From positions 94,246,431 to 94,310,430 of the forward strand of contig NC_092461.1 of assembly GCF_047495875.1 (NCBI RefSeq): a DNA stretch of 64,000 nucleotides. The letters run 5' to 3'. A program made the position numbers and the translations under genes. The notes under the pieces were generated by a model, which was given only the letters and a program-made list of their open reading frames with translations, had not been told where the DNA came from and did no database searches. Every line of letters begins with the position of its first letter. Position 1 is the first letter of the stretch. The DNA is from Pithys albifrons albifrons (taxonomy: Eukaryota; Chordata; Aves; Passeriformes; Thamnophilidae). This document shows positions 27,401-37,463 of the stretch, piece after piece.

Positions 27401-29276
27401 GTACTGGGTAGAAAATATAAAACTATTCTGATTTTCTCTTTTATTTCTATCCATAAATCTTTTAATTTAAGGAGTTTTTTGCCCTGTTTTTGATTCAGTA
27501 TTCTACTGTTGAGTTGCATTTCCTAGTTTTGAATTGTCATATAATGTTTATTAGTGTGGTATAAATACAATTGCATATTATATGTGAATTTATATATATG
27601 CAGTATGAATTTTTCATGTGTATTATTCTAGTATTATACAGTCATCTCTTCTAATCCAAGTAAGTCATGACTACACTTGTTCACTTAGTGTTATTTTATT
27701 GTACAAATAAATTATAACCATTAAGCATAATTCTGGTAGTACAGGTTTACTACTAATTCCAATTAATTTATCACTTGGTAGCTGAATAGACTACTTAAAA
27801 ATATCAAGTCGTTAAAGAATTTAAGCTACAAAAAAAAAAAAGCCTTTGTTCACATATGCAACTTCACTTGAGATTGATAGAAGTTATCTGGAAATAACTA
27901 AATGTCACTTTCAACTCTGCTGCCCCTCATCTTCTGTCATCCTTTTTGAGGCATATTAACACTTCTGAAAGTCATTCCACTGTTTCACTGGGATTAGGCC
28001 TATAAGTATCAGAGAATTACTTTAGTAACTTCATAGTATCTGATAAATACATAGAAATTGCTTCCTTAAAAGTTGTCTTGTAAAAAACAAATTATATGAA
28101 TATCAATTAATCAGCATTGCATTATGGTACAGAAGACACTGAATTTGTCCATTGAAATTCAAGGAAAAGTTAACTACCTGTCTGACCAAAAATGGCCAGG
28201 TACATAATAACAAAACATAGTTCCAACCCAGAGGCTGCAAAGAAGGAAGAGAAAGAAATGCATCCGTAAAGCACCCGGAACAAAATTAACCATGGCATGT
28301 TTTGTTAAAAATTACACTTTTAATTACCAATAGTAAATTTATTCTCAGATTTTATCAAAATGTGATGTATTTGTATTATGAAACCCAACTCCTTTCCGAA
28401 GTTAACACATCATGACTAATAAGTAGGACAGAACCCGGAACCAACTGAATCTGTAACATTCAGCACAACAAAAGGATGTGACACAGATCACACTCTCAGA
28501 ATATCCATTAAACCTTTTTCAAAAAGGACTCTATACAAAGTCAGTGATGTATTTTCATTTCGCTGAAAATCCTAATGTCATGTAGTGACTCTGAAAACCT
28601 GTGACAAATCTCATCTTCATCAGCCTTGAAAAATTGCAAATGCATATTCCCAAGGATCTGCTCAGAAGCATTTCCTGGCCACACATTCAGGAGCTGGACT
28701 AGTATTTGGCAGTCATTTCTGGTGTCTGATGATCATTTCAGTTACCATGTTGTAGTGTAAGAGTCTCAGAGCACTATATTCCAAGCTATTTAAAGGTTGG
28801 TTTGGTTTTTTTCCTTGCTTTCATCTATTGGCTTTGGTTTACTCTTTGTTTGCTACTAGTCAAAACCAAAATTATCTTAATCACGTTTTCTTATCACTTT
28901 TTCAGCGCTGTCATGCTCAGAGCATATGATTGGAATAAGAAAACACAATGTCAAAATACCAATAAGTGCCTGATTTTTCAGCGAATGATAAAATAGAGCT
29001 TTCAGTTCTTTTAACTTTGTCAATTTAACTAATTGCTACTTACTTTTGAAATTTTTTTTTTTTTTCTGAAAGAACACAAATAAAAAAAAATTTGGCCTAC
29101 TTTTCATTACACACAAACAAAAACAATAAGCATAGAAAATATTATTTTATTATAATATTGAAAATTTTCCCCCATCGATTTATTTTGATTGTTGCATTTA
29201 TAACTGCAAAATACAGACAAATTTTGACCATGGACATCTAAAAAAACTATTTACTTGTGTAAAGCAATGTAAATGA
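24446..29276. other. Unique-looking AT-rich DNA, no gene seen
   Basis: No recognisable exon, RNA gene or transposon was found. A poly-A run lies at about 27830-27841 and a poly-T run near 29049-29065. Open frames are short and unsupported. Confidence 0.55.
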
Positions 29277-29281
29277 CCCTA
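29277..29281. repeat. Target-site duplication CCCTA, left copy
   Basis: CCCTA immediately precedes the TG start of the LTR and is repeated exactly at 29802-29806 after the terminal CA. Confidence 0.88.
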
Positions 29282-29801
29282 TGTAATGGTTTGACAAATG
29301 GCTTCCTCAGTAACCAGTGTATCTAAGGAAGTTACAAGTATTCCACACGTGTCTTTCACGTAATGGGGGGGGAGTGGTTTTGGGCTCTTCTCTCTTGGCT
29401 GAGAAGCTGGTGGGAGGTGGTTGGAGTCTGGTCCCTCCAGTTGTTGGTGGTTCTCCTGTCCTGGGTGAGATTGTTTCATTCTTGTTCCCCTTCCTTGAGG
29501 TTTTTAATTTTGTTTTGTTTCATTTGGTTTCATTAGGTTGGGTTGGTGTCTTCCCTATTTTCTGGCTAATCAGTTCCCTTTTTTTTATCTCTTTCCCTTT
29601 CCCCTGGGGGTGGAATCCTATGTACTGTGTATACAGTGTGGTTTGTGAATGTTAGAAAATATAATTTATTCTTTTTATTCAGTTCAGTTTCTTTAGAGTG
29701 CATTTCTTTTCAGTGGTTTCTTCTTTCCTTTGCTGGGAAGTTCTGGGAGGTGGAAGGGGGGCCAGTCCAGGGTTGGCAACAGCCAGGCCAAACCTGCGAC
29801 A
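29282..29801. mobile_element. Solo LTR of an avian ERV, 520 bp
   Basis: The element begins TGTAATGG, ends TGCGACA, and is flanked by a perfect 5-bp duplication (CCCTA). Together these mark a retroviral LTR inserted by integrase. A 5-bp duplication is usual for ERVL-like elements and for some class I elements. There is no second LTR or internal region nearby, so this is a solo LTR left by recombination between the two ends of a provirus. It is G- and T-rich on the plus strand compared with its surroundings, which explains the unusual open frames at 29317-29809. It is not the same family as the LTRs at 34629, 34981 or 43040. I could not fix its orientation: no clean AATAAA signal was seen. Confidence 0.88.
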
Positions 29802-29806
29802 CCCTA
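29802..29806. repeat. Target-site duplication CCCTA, right copy
   Basis: Exact copy of 29277-29281, directly after the LTR's terminal CA. Confidence 0.88.
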
Positions 29807-31420
29807 TAATTTAGAAATCTTTATATATCAGAAAAAAAAATAAACATTTAAAAAATTAGGCAATGGAATCCCTAGAAAGATGGGTAGCTGAATGATTTCT
29901 AGTCTTCATTTAACATGGATGAAGCCAGACACAATGTTGAAATTTTAACAATCCCAACTAACATAATGAGAAACAAGACTGTCTCATGTTATATTCATGT
30001 TATTCTGTTTAATGAAAAAACCTCATACATCAGGAAGTAGTCTGCAAGACTTGTACTACTCTCATTTTAGGTTTCATGAGTAGGCTGCAGGTAAAGAGAG
30101 AACTACACACAGAAGAAGGCTTCTTTTTTCCCAATTTATTTCTCCAAGTGTTTGTGTGTGAATGCAGCAAATACTAAATTGACTGAAAAGTAAAAAGTGG
30201 ATTTAAAAAATAAGAGGAAATTTCTGGATGTTCTTCTAAACTAAAATAAATGATAATAATTTCCATCAACCATCTGCAGTTCCACATAATATTAAATATT
30301 TTGAACTAAATCTATTTGGCAAATATTTAAGGAATTTGACCCAAGAGTTCTATTTACTTAATATATTCTAAAGTTGTCATCAATACAATGAAAAAGCTTC
30401 AGGTAAAGGTATATCAAATATGTTAGACACTCCTGAAAACAGAACAGGATAAAGGAGCATTTCTTTTGAGGTAGTTTGTCTTCCCTCCCCAAGCCTCTCT
30501 ATTCACATAGCAGCTATCATGTGGTATATGCTGTGCTTTAATAAAAATGAACTATAGCCTTATTAACAAAAGGAAGTGAACAAATTTTGCTTTAATAAAG
30601 AAGGTCATGCATAAGATTTTTCAACAACTGTTTTGGTAATGATAATCTTTATAGTCCTTGCAAAACAAAACCGTTTAGTGGATTTATTGTTCTGAAGGGC
30701 CTGTTGCTCATGAAAATTAAATTTCCACTGGCAATAAAATCCACCATAAAAATACATTAAACGTCATTCATGTTTCAAGATAAGAGCCAACAACCAAGTT
30801 CCAGCTATATCTTACATAAACTTTCTTGCTTCTCCTTCTGTGGCTTCAGGTATCATGAATTTTGAGACAAGAGACTGAGAATCAGAAGTACATTTTCAAT
30901 GTTTGTTCCTGAAATGACAACAAGAAAAAAAAAACAAAAACCAAACCACCACCAAAAGCCCAGTCACCCCAATTCATTTAAGAGCATTTTCAGTACCTGC
31001 CGAAGATGAGATTCTATTTTCTGGTAATATTGGTGGGATTCAGTTGCCTGAACATTAGTACCCAAATGTCTTTTTAGATACTCTAAAGTTCCTGAACATA
31101 TTCACTTTAGACCTACATTTTGCAAGAACATCTCTTTTGTTGTTAAACAAAAAACGGAACAAGGTTGTGTGAAATTTCGCTGCCTGAATACAGATTTCTA
31201 GCATCATTACAGAATAACCCAACTGGCCTTTAGTTCTTCCAGGATGGTGCAAGTTATTTGTCATATCTGCCAGCTCATTCAGCTGTCTCAGAAAGCCAGG
31301 ATCTCAGTGACATCATTTTGTTTGTAAATATCCATGAAAAAATGTTTTTGAAAAGTCTTTGAAAAAGACTTTGAAATATGAACTAGCAAAATATTAGACC
31401 TTACCTGAAAGGCATGTCAT
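29807..31420. other. Unique-looking AT-rich DNA, no gene seen
   Basis: No exon, RNA gene or assigned repeat was found. A short A/C-rich patch lies near 30925-30955. Confidence 0.55.
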
Positions 31421-31509
31421 AAACAAAACAAAACAAAAGAACAAAGAAACAAAACAAAACAAAAAACAAACAAAACCACACCCCTCCACCCCCAGCCCCC
31501 CCCTCCCCA
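31421..31509. repeat. A/C low-complexity tract passing into a C-rich run
   Basis: AAAAC-type units (31421-31477) pass into a C-rich stretch with C runs of 4, 5, 8 and 4 bases (31480-31508). The minus strand therefore carries four G runs separated by short spacers, which fits a G-quadruplex pattern. A CR1 tail follows about 60 bp downstream. Confidence 0.85.
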
Positions 31510-31572
31510 GTTTGGTGTACTAAATGGGCATGGATTTTGCTGGATTAATCCCCATATGGGCCATTTAATTAA

Positions 31573-31622
31573 GAACTGGACTCAATGATCCCTAATGGTC
31601 CTTTCCAACTCAGATTCTGTTT
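31573..31622 (+). mobile_element. CR1 LINE terminal fragment (about 50 bp)
   Basis: This is the terminal CR1 block only: 'gaactggactcaatgatccc', 'taatggtcctttccaactca', then 'gattctg'. The wording is that of a CR1 subfamily with 'ggactcgatgatcc' in the tail. Nothing upstream was convincingly CR1, so it is a very short 5'-truncated copy or the end of a badly decayed one. Confidence 0.78.
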
Positions 31623-33204
31623 TCTGAAGAAGTCATAATATTGTTGTTTCCAAGCTGTACACCTGAAAACAGAATTTTCTGTTAGTATTTAATTGCTTTC
31701 TTCTTGTTGTTCTTTTATTTTTCTTAACTTAAGCCATATCTCTTACAGCAGCTGTCCACTTATTTTACTGACATCTACCTGTAGGACCTACACACACTTC
31801 ACTTACCTCACAACCCATACTTCTACATACATATATTTTTACAATTCTCCCACTGTTTTCATGAAAGTAGAAGAGCTGCTGTGAGAATCCTGGAAAAGTA
31901 GGCCTAATGAGGATGAAAAAAGGTCCCTTTATGGCACTGAGTGGGAAGCAATAAAAGATTACAACATGTAAAAGCAAAGTAAAGACTGGAGAAAAGCTGA
32001 TGACACAGATTTGAAAAATGTATGCTTAAGACTGACAGAGATTAGGACAGCTTTATCTTTACTGAAGCTTTAATAACCTCACTGTAGTTACAGCAGAGAC
32101 TCAGCTATTGTAACAAAAAGAACTCACATTTATTGCGTTTTAAATATTTGGGCTTTTTTAAGGGTGTCATTATTTTTTAGCCTACTGGGACTGTGAGCTC
32201 TGAAAGACGAATCCTACAGGAATTTGTGACTGATCCACGTACACAGCACTGCTGCAGCATGAATCATCCCTAAACTGGCAACTCACCCTGCTGTCAAGAA
32301 TTTACTATTTGCTGTCACCTTTGGTTGCTATGTTTAAGTAGTTAAATAAGTGAAGCAATTTGCCTTTTCAGAACTTTATAAGAAACTCTTTTGCCTCTTT
32401 CTGACTTCCCACAATTAACAAAAAAAAAAATCCTGATATCAATTTAACCAAAATTAAATACAACATTTCAGGTACAACTGAAAAGGAGAAATGCAAATGA
32501 AGTCTAAGTACAAAGCTTTCTGTTGTCTATTCCAGTTTTTTCTTTAGGCTTAGAATGAAAAGGAGTCTTCAAGCCTGTGGAAATATATAATTATTCCAAA
32601 GCCTTCCTGTAGCAGGTAAAAATAAATACCTATCCTATAACTTCAGAAACAGAACTTGACCATTTAATGGAAAGGTTTTTGAGACATGATTGAAAGAGCA
32701 ATCCTTATAGTGTGGATAACCATATGCAAGCCCAAGTAACATTTATTTAAAGCCACTAGAACAGAAAACAGCTATAATCAGTGATTATACAAAAAACAAA
32801 TGAGTAAAATATAAACAGAAATTGTCTGTACTTTTCTCCTTCTTTCACTTCAAGAAATGTCCTGATTACATATCCACATAGTGTTCTGGATGCATTAGAG
32901 TAAAAAAAAAAAATTGGATATACATACACAGTGGATCTGCCACAAGTTATAAATTTGTTCTTCACACTTGTTGGCAGAGAAGAATCTCCAGAAATAAATA
33001 TTTCCTAAACAAAATTACATTACAAAAATATTTAGCTAATTTAAATTTAGAATCACATCCTAACACTTCAGACCTGCAGCTGTTTTGTTTTGAAATTAAG
33101 CCATTTGCTGATAGAGTGTAATCAGTTTACATGTATTGTTCTAGTTCAGTCATTGTTTGACTTGATCTCTGATATAGGTCTTTCACCCTCCTATATTTAA
33201 ATTT

Positions 33205-33242
33205 TCTTCTCTCTCTCTCTTTTTTCTCTTTTTTTTTTTTTT
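33205..33242. repeat. Polypyrimidine (CT)n/T tract
   Basis: A TC dinucleotide run followed by T-rich sequence and a run of 14 or so T bases. Confidence 0.85.
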
Positions 33243-33948
33243 AAGTATTTATAGGACAATAGCATCATGACAAGATCATTTTGTGCTCATGCAAACCTTT
33301 CCTTCCATGGTTCTTTGAGAAACAGTAATATCACTTGCATTTTCCTCACTTTATGTGAAGATTGAATATCCAGCTGTTAACTTAATTAAGTCTGCCACAG
33401 GCAAAGATCTGGCTTTGTGTACCTACAGAGAGAACTTTCATGGTGCCTTAATGACTATCTATAGATTGAGCAAAGTAGCTCAAGAGGCAATGCAAGAAAA
33501 AGCTTAGCTCAAATGGAGTGCCAGAACTGTCAATTTCCAAATAGGAGACTTGTTTGTCTCTCATGACAGTGAACCACCACAAATTACTTGCTCTATCACT
33601 GCTGGTTAGTCTTTTGCCACCTGACAGATGAAAGTAAATCAGTTGAATTGTTAGTTACTTCCAGGAAGTGAAAATATTTAAATCTTTGCAGAGTTTTGCA
33701 TCTGTGAGGACGGCATCAGGAGATATCGTAATAGCAACACATTATTTATAGATAAGGCATCATCTGAAGTGTGTGGGGGGGAGGTGGTAGAATGACTGGA
33801 AGGAAATATGGGGCAAATGAAAGGCATCATTCAGCCCTTTCTCAAAAGTTTTCCCACTTGAGGGGAAAGCCTCTGATTGTTCCTCTCTTGCAGATTTAAT
33901 GTTTTTACAAAGCTGAACACAATTATCATCAAGATCAAAATTTAATCA

Positions 33949-34020
33949 TGTATATATATGTCTATATACACATATACACACACACACACACACATATATG
34001 TATATATATATGATATGTGT
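33949..34020. repeat. Compound (TA)n(CA)n(TA)n microsatellite
   Basis: A TA run, then TATACACA units, then about nine CA units, then TA units again, ending near TGATATGTGT. The arrangement is roughly mirror-like around the CA core. Confidence 0.92.
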
Positions 34021-34623
34021 ACAGGTTTTCTAAAGAGTTGTTTGACAATTTAAACCAGTATCAGTGAGTAGTAACTCAATACATGTCTAATGAAAATAAG
34101 AAAATAAATTTGACACCACCAAAAATCCCTGGGATGAATTCTCTGCAGAAAGATGGAGAATAAGTTTTTTCATTACAGAAAAGACTAAGTGGTACTTGAA
34201 AGTTTATGAAACATCTCTTAAAACATTTTGACATGTAGCTCTAAAATCCAAGTTGATGACGTGACCTTTGGACTACTGCCTGGTAACACCTGCCAATGTA
34301 AGAGTAAACTGCATTTCAAAGCACACAAAGATTGATTCCCAGTTTGCTTTTTGCAACTTTCCCTTTTTAATGTAACTAATAATAATTTACAGAACAACTT
34401 GGATTTCCATGGCACCTCATGTTCTCCTAGTGACCGTCCTTTTCACAGGATTAATATTGCTGTAAGTACAAAGAGTTATTTATTAGATATGGGCTTTAAA
34501 ACACTTTTATTTCATTAAAAATCACATGTGATATCATGTAATTTAGGATAAAAGGTAGTAGGATAATTATTTAAATTCGTTCATATTTTGACTAAAATTC
34601 AAGCTTCCACAGCTCATGACAGG

Positions 34624-34628
34624 ACTTC
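34624..34628. repeat. Target-site duplication ACTTC of LTR A, left copy
   Basis: ACTTC directly before TGTCCTAG. The same five bases follow the terminal CA of the interrupted LTR at 38251-38255, more than 3.6 kb away. This ties the three pieces of LTR A together as one original insertion. Confidence 0.9.
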
Positions 34629-34980
34629 TGTCCTAGTTCAGCAGGTAGGACCAGTTTATCACTGTGTGGGGGAGGGCAAAGCTATGTATTCTACCCCCTC
34701 TATTCATTTTTCAAGAACAATGGACCATTTGCAGCAGCCCAGGGCACACCCAGCTCCTCAGGATGTAAGCTGGGTGTGAAAGAAGCTTGTGAGATAAGAG
34801 CTGTGATAACTCCCCTCCAGGGAGTCATTAGCACCCTCACACCCAGCCTGCGGTGTCACATCTGCTAATGGGCCATAAACGATTTCAAAATACCCCATGA
34901 CTCATGGAGTCAGATGACCCAATGTGGAACTCCCCACCCTGAGGAAGAGAGTGAGTGCTCCCACCTCAACCTGAGGGTAC
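34629..34980 (+). mobile_element. LTR A, first piece (U3) of an ERVL-like solo LTR
   Basis: It starts TGTCCTAGTTCAGCAGG and runs closely parallel to the reverse complement of the intact LTR at 55281-55907: shared blocks include 'gtattctaccccctctattc', 'cacccagcctg', 'gctaatgggccat' and 'ctgagggtac'. This copy has roughly 70-80 extra bases between the 'cagcagcccaggg' and 'agtcattagcacc' blocks compared with the other. The piece ends exactly at GGTAC, where LTR B entered. The TATA-like ACATAAG seen in the intact relative just after this point suggests that this piece is the U3 promoter half. Confidence 0.9.
34976..34980. repeat. Target-site duplication GGTAC of LTR B, left copy
   Basis: GGTAC precedes the TG start of LTR B and recurs exactly after its terminal CA at 35624-35628. 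In the intact relative at 55281-55907 the same site reads 'gagggtacataag' without duplication, which confirms the insertion point. Confidence 0.92.
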
Positions 34981-35623
34981 TGTTCTGGGTTGACCTGGCA
35001 AAACGCCAACTGTCCAAGACAGAGTGAAAAGGGTTCCTCCTCCCCCCAACCAGCTAAGGGGAAAAGAAGAGGGAGAGAGGAAAAAATAACTTTCGAAGCC
35101 AGGTCTAAGCTGAAACTAACTACATGTATTTATACAGAGAAGAGAAAATTAAGAGGATACTACAATATAACACACACTTACACAAGATACATATATATAT
35201 ATATAACAAGGCATAACTTCCCACTTCCCAGTAAACACAAATTCTACCATTTTAACTACAAATCATTCTAGAGAAGTTGGTTCTTCAGAGACAGACTTAG
35301 GCAGAGAGAAAAGCTAAGAACAAACATTTTACTTCCCTCAGATAACATGATGTTAAGCCGGTGCTCTGGGCTTCGGCCTCCCTATCCCTCCTGGGACAGC
35401 AGAGTGTCTTGCTGGCACCACAGCTGTGAAGCAACTGCCCAAGCCACACCCACACACCAGCTCTTACCCCTTTTGAGATGATGCAATATGGTATGGAATA
35501 CAATATTATTGGCTAGAAGAAGTCAGGTGTTAGTTAGCTCAGCCCAGCTCAAATCAGCTGACAATCCTAGGCCTGGCTGAACTTTAAAGCCTAATTTAGG
35601 CCCACCTGGCTAAACCCATAACA
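34981..35623. mobile_element. LTR B, 643-bp solo LTR nested in LTR A
   Basis: It begins TGTTCTGGGTTGACCTGGC, ends CTGGCTAAACCCATAACA, and is flanked by a perfect 5-bp duplication (GGTAC). It belongs to a different family from LTR A. No internal retroviral sequence is present, so it is a solo LTR. The open frames at 34990-35271 and 35297-35503 are by-products of its composition. A TATAAATA string is readable on the minus strand near 35128-35135 and a short (TA)n tract lies at 35189-35205. Orientation is not certain. Confidence 0.9.
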
Positions 35624-35628
35624 GGTAC
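35624..35628. repeat. Target-site duplication GGTAC of LTR B, right copy
   Basis: Exact copy of 34976-34980 directly after the terminal CA of LTR B. Confidence 0.92.
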
Positions 35629-35709
35629 ATAATCTGGGGGTTTGAAGACCTTGAAAAAACCACTCGCTGGATCCAGAGGAGGAGCAGAACCTTGACAAGA
35701 GGAGGCCAT
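35629..35709 (+). mobile_element. LTR A, middle piece
   Basis: It resumes the LTR A sequence after LTR B ('ataatctgggggtttgaagacc', 'tggatccagaggaggagcag', 'accttgacaagaggaggccat'). The intact relative at 55281-55907, read in reverse complement, has 'ataagtggtgggtaagaagacc', then 'agatccagagcagcagcagg', then 'accttgacaggagg' in the same order. It ends at GGCCAT, where provirus C entered. Confidence 0.88.
35704..35709. repeat. Target-site duplication of provirus C, left copy (GGCCAT)
   Basis: GGCCAT precedes the left LTR and GACCAT follows the right LTR (37968-37973), a 6-bp duplication with one mismatch. Six bases is the usual size for avian alpharetrovirus/ERVK-like integrases. Confidence 0.75.
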
Positions 35710-35927
35710 TGTTGCCGACCACGCTCTAGTGAGACCGCACACACCAATATGATGTTCAAGCAAGATCTAAAGTTTATTCAAATTACAGGTATATATCACC
35801 TTAAGTGACCCCGCCCCAGGTACGGAGGTCTGACTCCAATAGGTTGAGGCTGTTAACATGTACTTTTAAGGTGAAAACGAAACTTCTAGGCTGGTCCTTC
35901 GGACCCATCTGATTAGGGGCGGCAACA
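35710..35927 (-). repeat. Provirus C, 3' LTR (left in window)
   Basis: A 218-bp LTR with terminal inverted repeats TGTTGCCG/CGGCAACA. It aligns without gaps to 37750-37967 with nine differences. Three of these are clustered right after 'tgttgccgacc', and three sit near 'cttcggacccatct'. AATAAA on the minus strand lies at 35773-35778 and serves as the probable polyadenylation signal. A TTAAAAG TATA-like string on the minus strand lies near 35862-35868. Confidence 0.93.
35773..35778 (-). promoter_or_regulatory. Polyadenylation signal AATAAA in the provirus C LTR
   Basis: TTTATT on the plus strand, which is AATAAA in the element's own direction. The same hexamer is conserved in the other LTR at 37813-37818. 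Confidence 0.7.
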
Positions 35928-35944
35928 TCTCCCCCTTTTGTTTC
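35928..35944 (-). promoter_or_regulatory. Polypurine tract of provirus C
   Basis: On the minus strand this reads GAAACAAAAGGGGGAGA, directly next to the 3' LTR. The run of A then G just before the LTR is the classic primer for plus-strand DNA synthesis in retroviruses. Its position fixes the element's direction. Confidence 0.88.
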
Positions 35945-36308
35945 AAAGAACAAAGCAAAATGCAAACAACATAATACATGTAATAACACTGTAATTTTAA
36001 ATCTTAGCTCCTTAGCTAACTTATCCAATGGGGAAATAGTTACTATTAGGATACTACCCAAACTCATGCATATTGCAACTTGAACAGAAAGGCTGAAAAA
36101 TTGAAAATTGAGAAAAACGCTTTGAAAATTCAAGACTTAACAGGGTATTTTGCGGGTTACACATCCCTACCTCCCCCTCTCTTTTCAAAATAGACTTTTG
36201 GAAGGAGGTACAGTAACCTTTGTAAACTAACACAAACCAATACATGACTAGGACATGTATGCTTGGAATTTATAAACTTACAACTAGTGCAAAACAAGAA
36301 ACTTTTCT

Positions 36309-36320
36309 CTCACGCGTGAG
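36309..36320. other. 12-bp perfect palindrome CTCACGCGTGAG
   Basis: The sequence equals its own reverse complement. It lies 3 bases before the left arm of the hairpin at 36324-36359, inside the 3' region of provirus C. Confidence 0.8.
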
Positions 36321-36323
36321 ATT

Positions 36324-36359
36324 GTGGTCTTTCTGTGCAGTCGTCACCGCACAGACCAC
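36324..36359. other. Bulged hairpin in the provirus C 3' region
   Basis: GTGGT (36324-36328) pairs with ACCAC (36355-36359) and CTGTGC (36333-36338) with GCACAG (36349-36354). This leaves a 4-base bulge on one arm and a 10-base loop. It could fold in RNA of either strand. A function as a cis-acting retroviral RNA element is only a guess. Confidence 0.6.
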
Positions 36360-36887
36360 TGTAAACAAAACTATAAATTTACTTAACAATGTTCATTTTG
36401 TGCAAAATGTCTATGAATGCAGAGTGACTTTACTTTGCAAAGAAGCAAGTTCAGTCCAGCTGAGCTAAATCTCCTTATGCAATATTTTAAGGTCAATTCT
36501 CAAAACTTCTTTGTGGCCACTACAGAGGTCTGAGAGTAGCTTTGAGTCTCAGTCACTTTATACATGCTTGGTAAAGCAGTAATGCTGTTAGGAAACAAGC
36601 ATGAATTCACAGAGAAAATTCACAAAGGCTAAACATAACCAACACTGAAAGAGAGTAAGTACTTGTGATCTTATGCTCTCCAGAAAATGTTCAGCAGCTG
36701 AGGGGGCAGGTGTCCTTACCCCTACAGCCTGCTGGGCAACTTGGCAGTGCAATAAGCTTAAAACTGCACTTTAACTGAAAATTAACAGAATTTCAAACTT
36801 TCAACTTTTAGAATTTGTTTGTAACTTGGAGATACAGGCTAAACAACATGCTAACTTGAACTGGATTGTTCTTGTTTGATTGGACAG

Positions 36888-37211
36888 TTAATGACTAGTC
36901 CTGCAAATAAGAGCAATCAAACAAATCATAATAACAACCAGAATTATTACTCCTTGTATCAGCAGTGCTTTTTGCCAGCTGATTAGGCTCAGGGAATGAA
37001 CCCATTTCTTTAAAGGACAAATGTTAACTGTTAGATCATGGGCTTCTTTGGAGTGTTTGTTTAATTCTGTGGAACCATGAATCATTAGCAAGAATTTTAG
37101 GGCTTCTCTATTTTGTAATACTGCTTGTTCTATCTTATTAACATCTGTTGAAAAATTAATAAGCACTTTTATAATGATGTTAAATTGCTCTTGCACCCAG
37201 CTATTCAGCAT
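36888..37211 (-). pseudogene. Broken retroviral envelope transmembrane (TM) subunit remnant
   Basis: This ATG-started frame of 107 codons contains the C-terminal half of a retroviral TM glycoprotein. Residues 1-32 have the spacing of a heptad-repeat helix. QNREALKF at 33-40, followed by LLMIHG, is the recognisable immunosuppressive-domain segment that ends the helix. Residues 82-102 (ALLIQGVIILVVIMICLIAL and one more I) form a single membrane span, followed by a very short tail. In most gamma- and alpha-type TM proteins a CX6CC motif follows the QNR segment. Here only one cysteine (NICPLKKW, residue 65) is present, so the disulphide motif is lost. The frame stays open upstream of the ATG to a stop at 37284-37286, so the fusion-peptide half and the whole surface subunit are missing. 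It is not expected to be functional. Confidence 0.72.
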
Positions 37212-37286
37212 TCGTACTAAACGTAATACTCTGTCTACACTAACTGGGGAAAAAGCTGCTGCTAGCTCAAATGTCCCACAATTCTA

Positions 37287-37463
37287 TGGAAAACATGGAG
37301 CTGGCATCGGTTAAATGTCCCCGACTAAAGCACCAGTCCAAAAACTTTTGTAATGCTTGTTTTTCAATGTTTGTTTTTGTCATGCTAGCTAATTTTTCAA
37401 ATTTATCAAGCAATAAGTTTGTCTTAGTGGATTCGGAATTCCTCATGTTTCTTTAACTCACCG
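37287..37463 (-). other. Provirus C interior between the leader repeats and the env remnant, unassigned
   Basis: No gag, pol or surface-envelope sequence could be recognised. If the element once carried these genes, the deletion junction should lie in or near this interval. Confidence 0.5.

Larger units (their letters stand above)
31623..34623. other. Unique-looking AT-rich DNA, no gene seen
   Basis: No exon or RNA gene was recognised. It holds a pyrimidine tract at 33205-33242 and a compound TA/CA microsatellite at 33949-34020. Confidence 0.55.
35945..36887 (-). other. Provirus C region between the env remnant and the polypurine tract, unassigned
   Basis: About 940 bp between the envelope remnant and the polypurine tract. 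Minus-strand open frames at 35801-36133 and 36054-36245 show hydrophobic stretches but no family resemblance, and the first begins with TTG rather than ATG. The segment carries a perfect 12-bp palindrome and a neighbouring hairpin at 36309-36359. Near 36514-36525 there is a copy of the 'GTGGCCACTACA' string related to the leader repeats. Confidence 0.6.

Noticed and set aside
29317..29655. 112-codon hydrophobic plus-strand frame
   Set aside because: It lies wholly within the 520-bp solo LTR, which is T- and G-rich, so hydrophobic codons are expected.
35801..36133. 110-codon minus-strand frame as an accessory retroviral protein
   Set aside because: It starts at TTG, runs through the polypurine tract into the LTR, and resembles no known accessory product.
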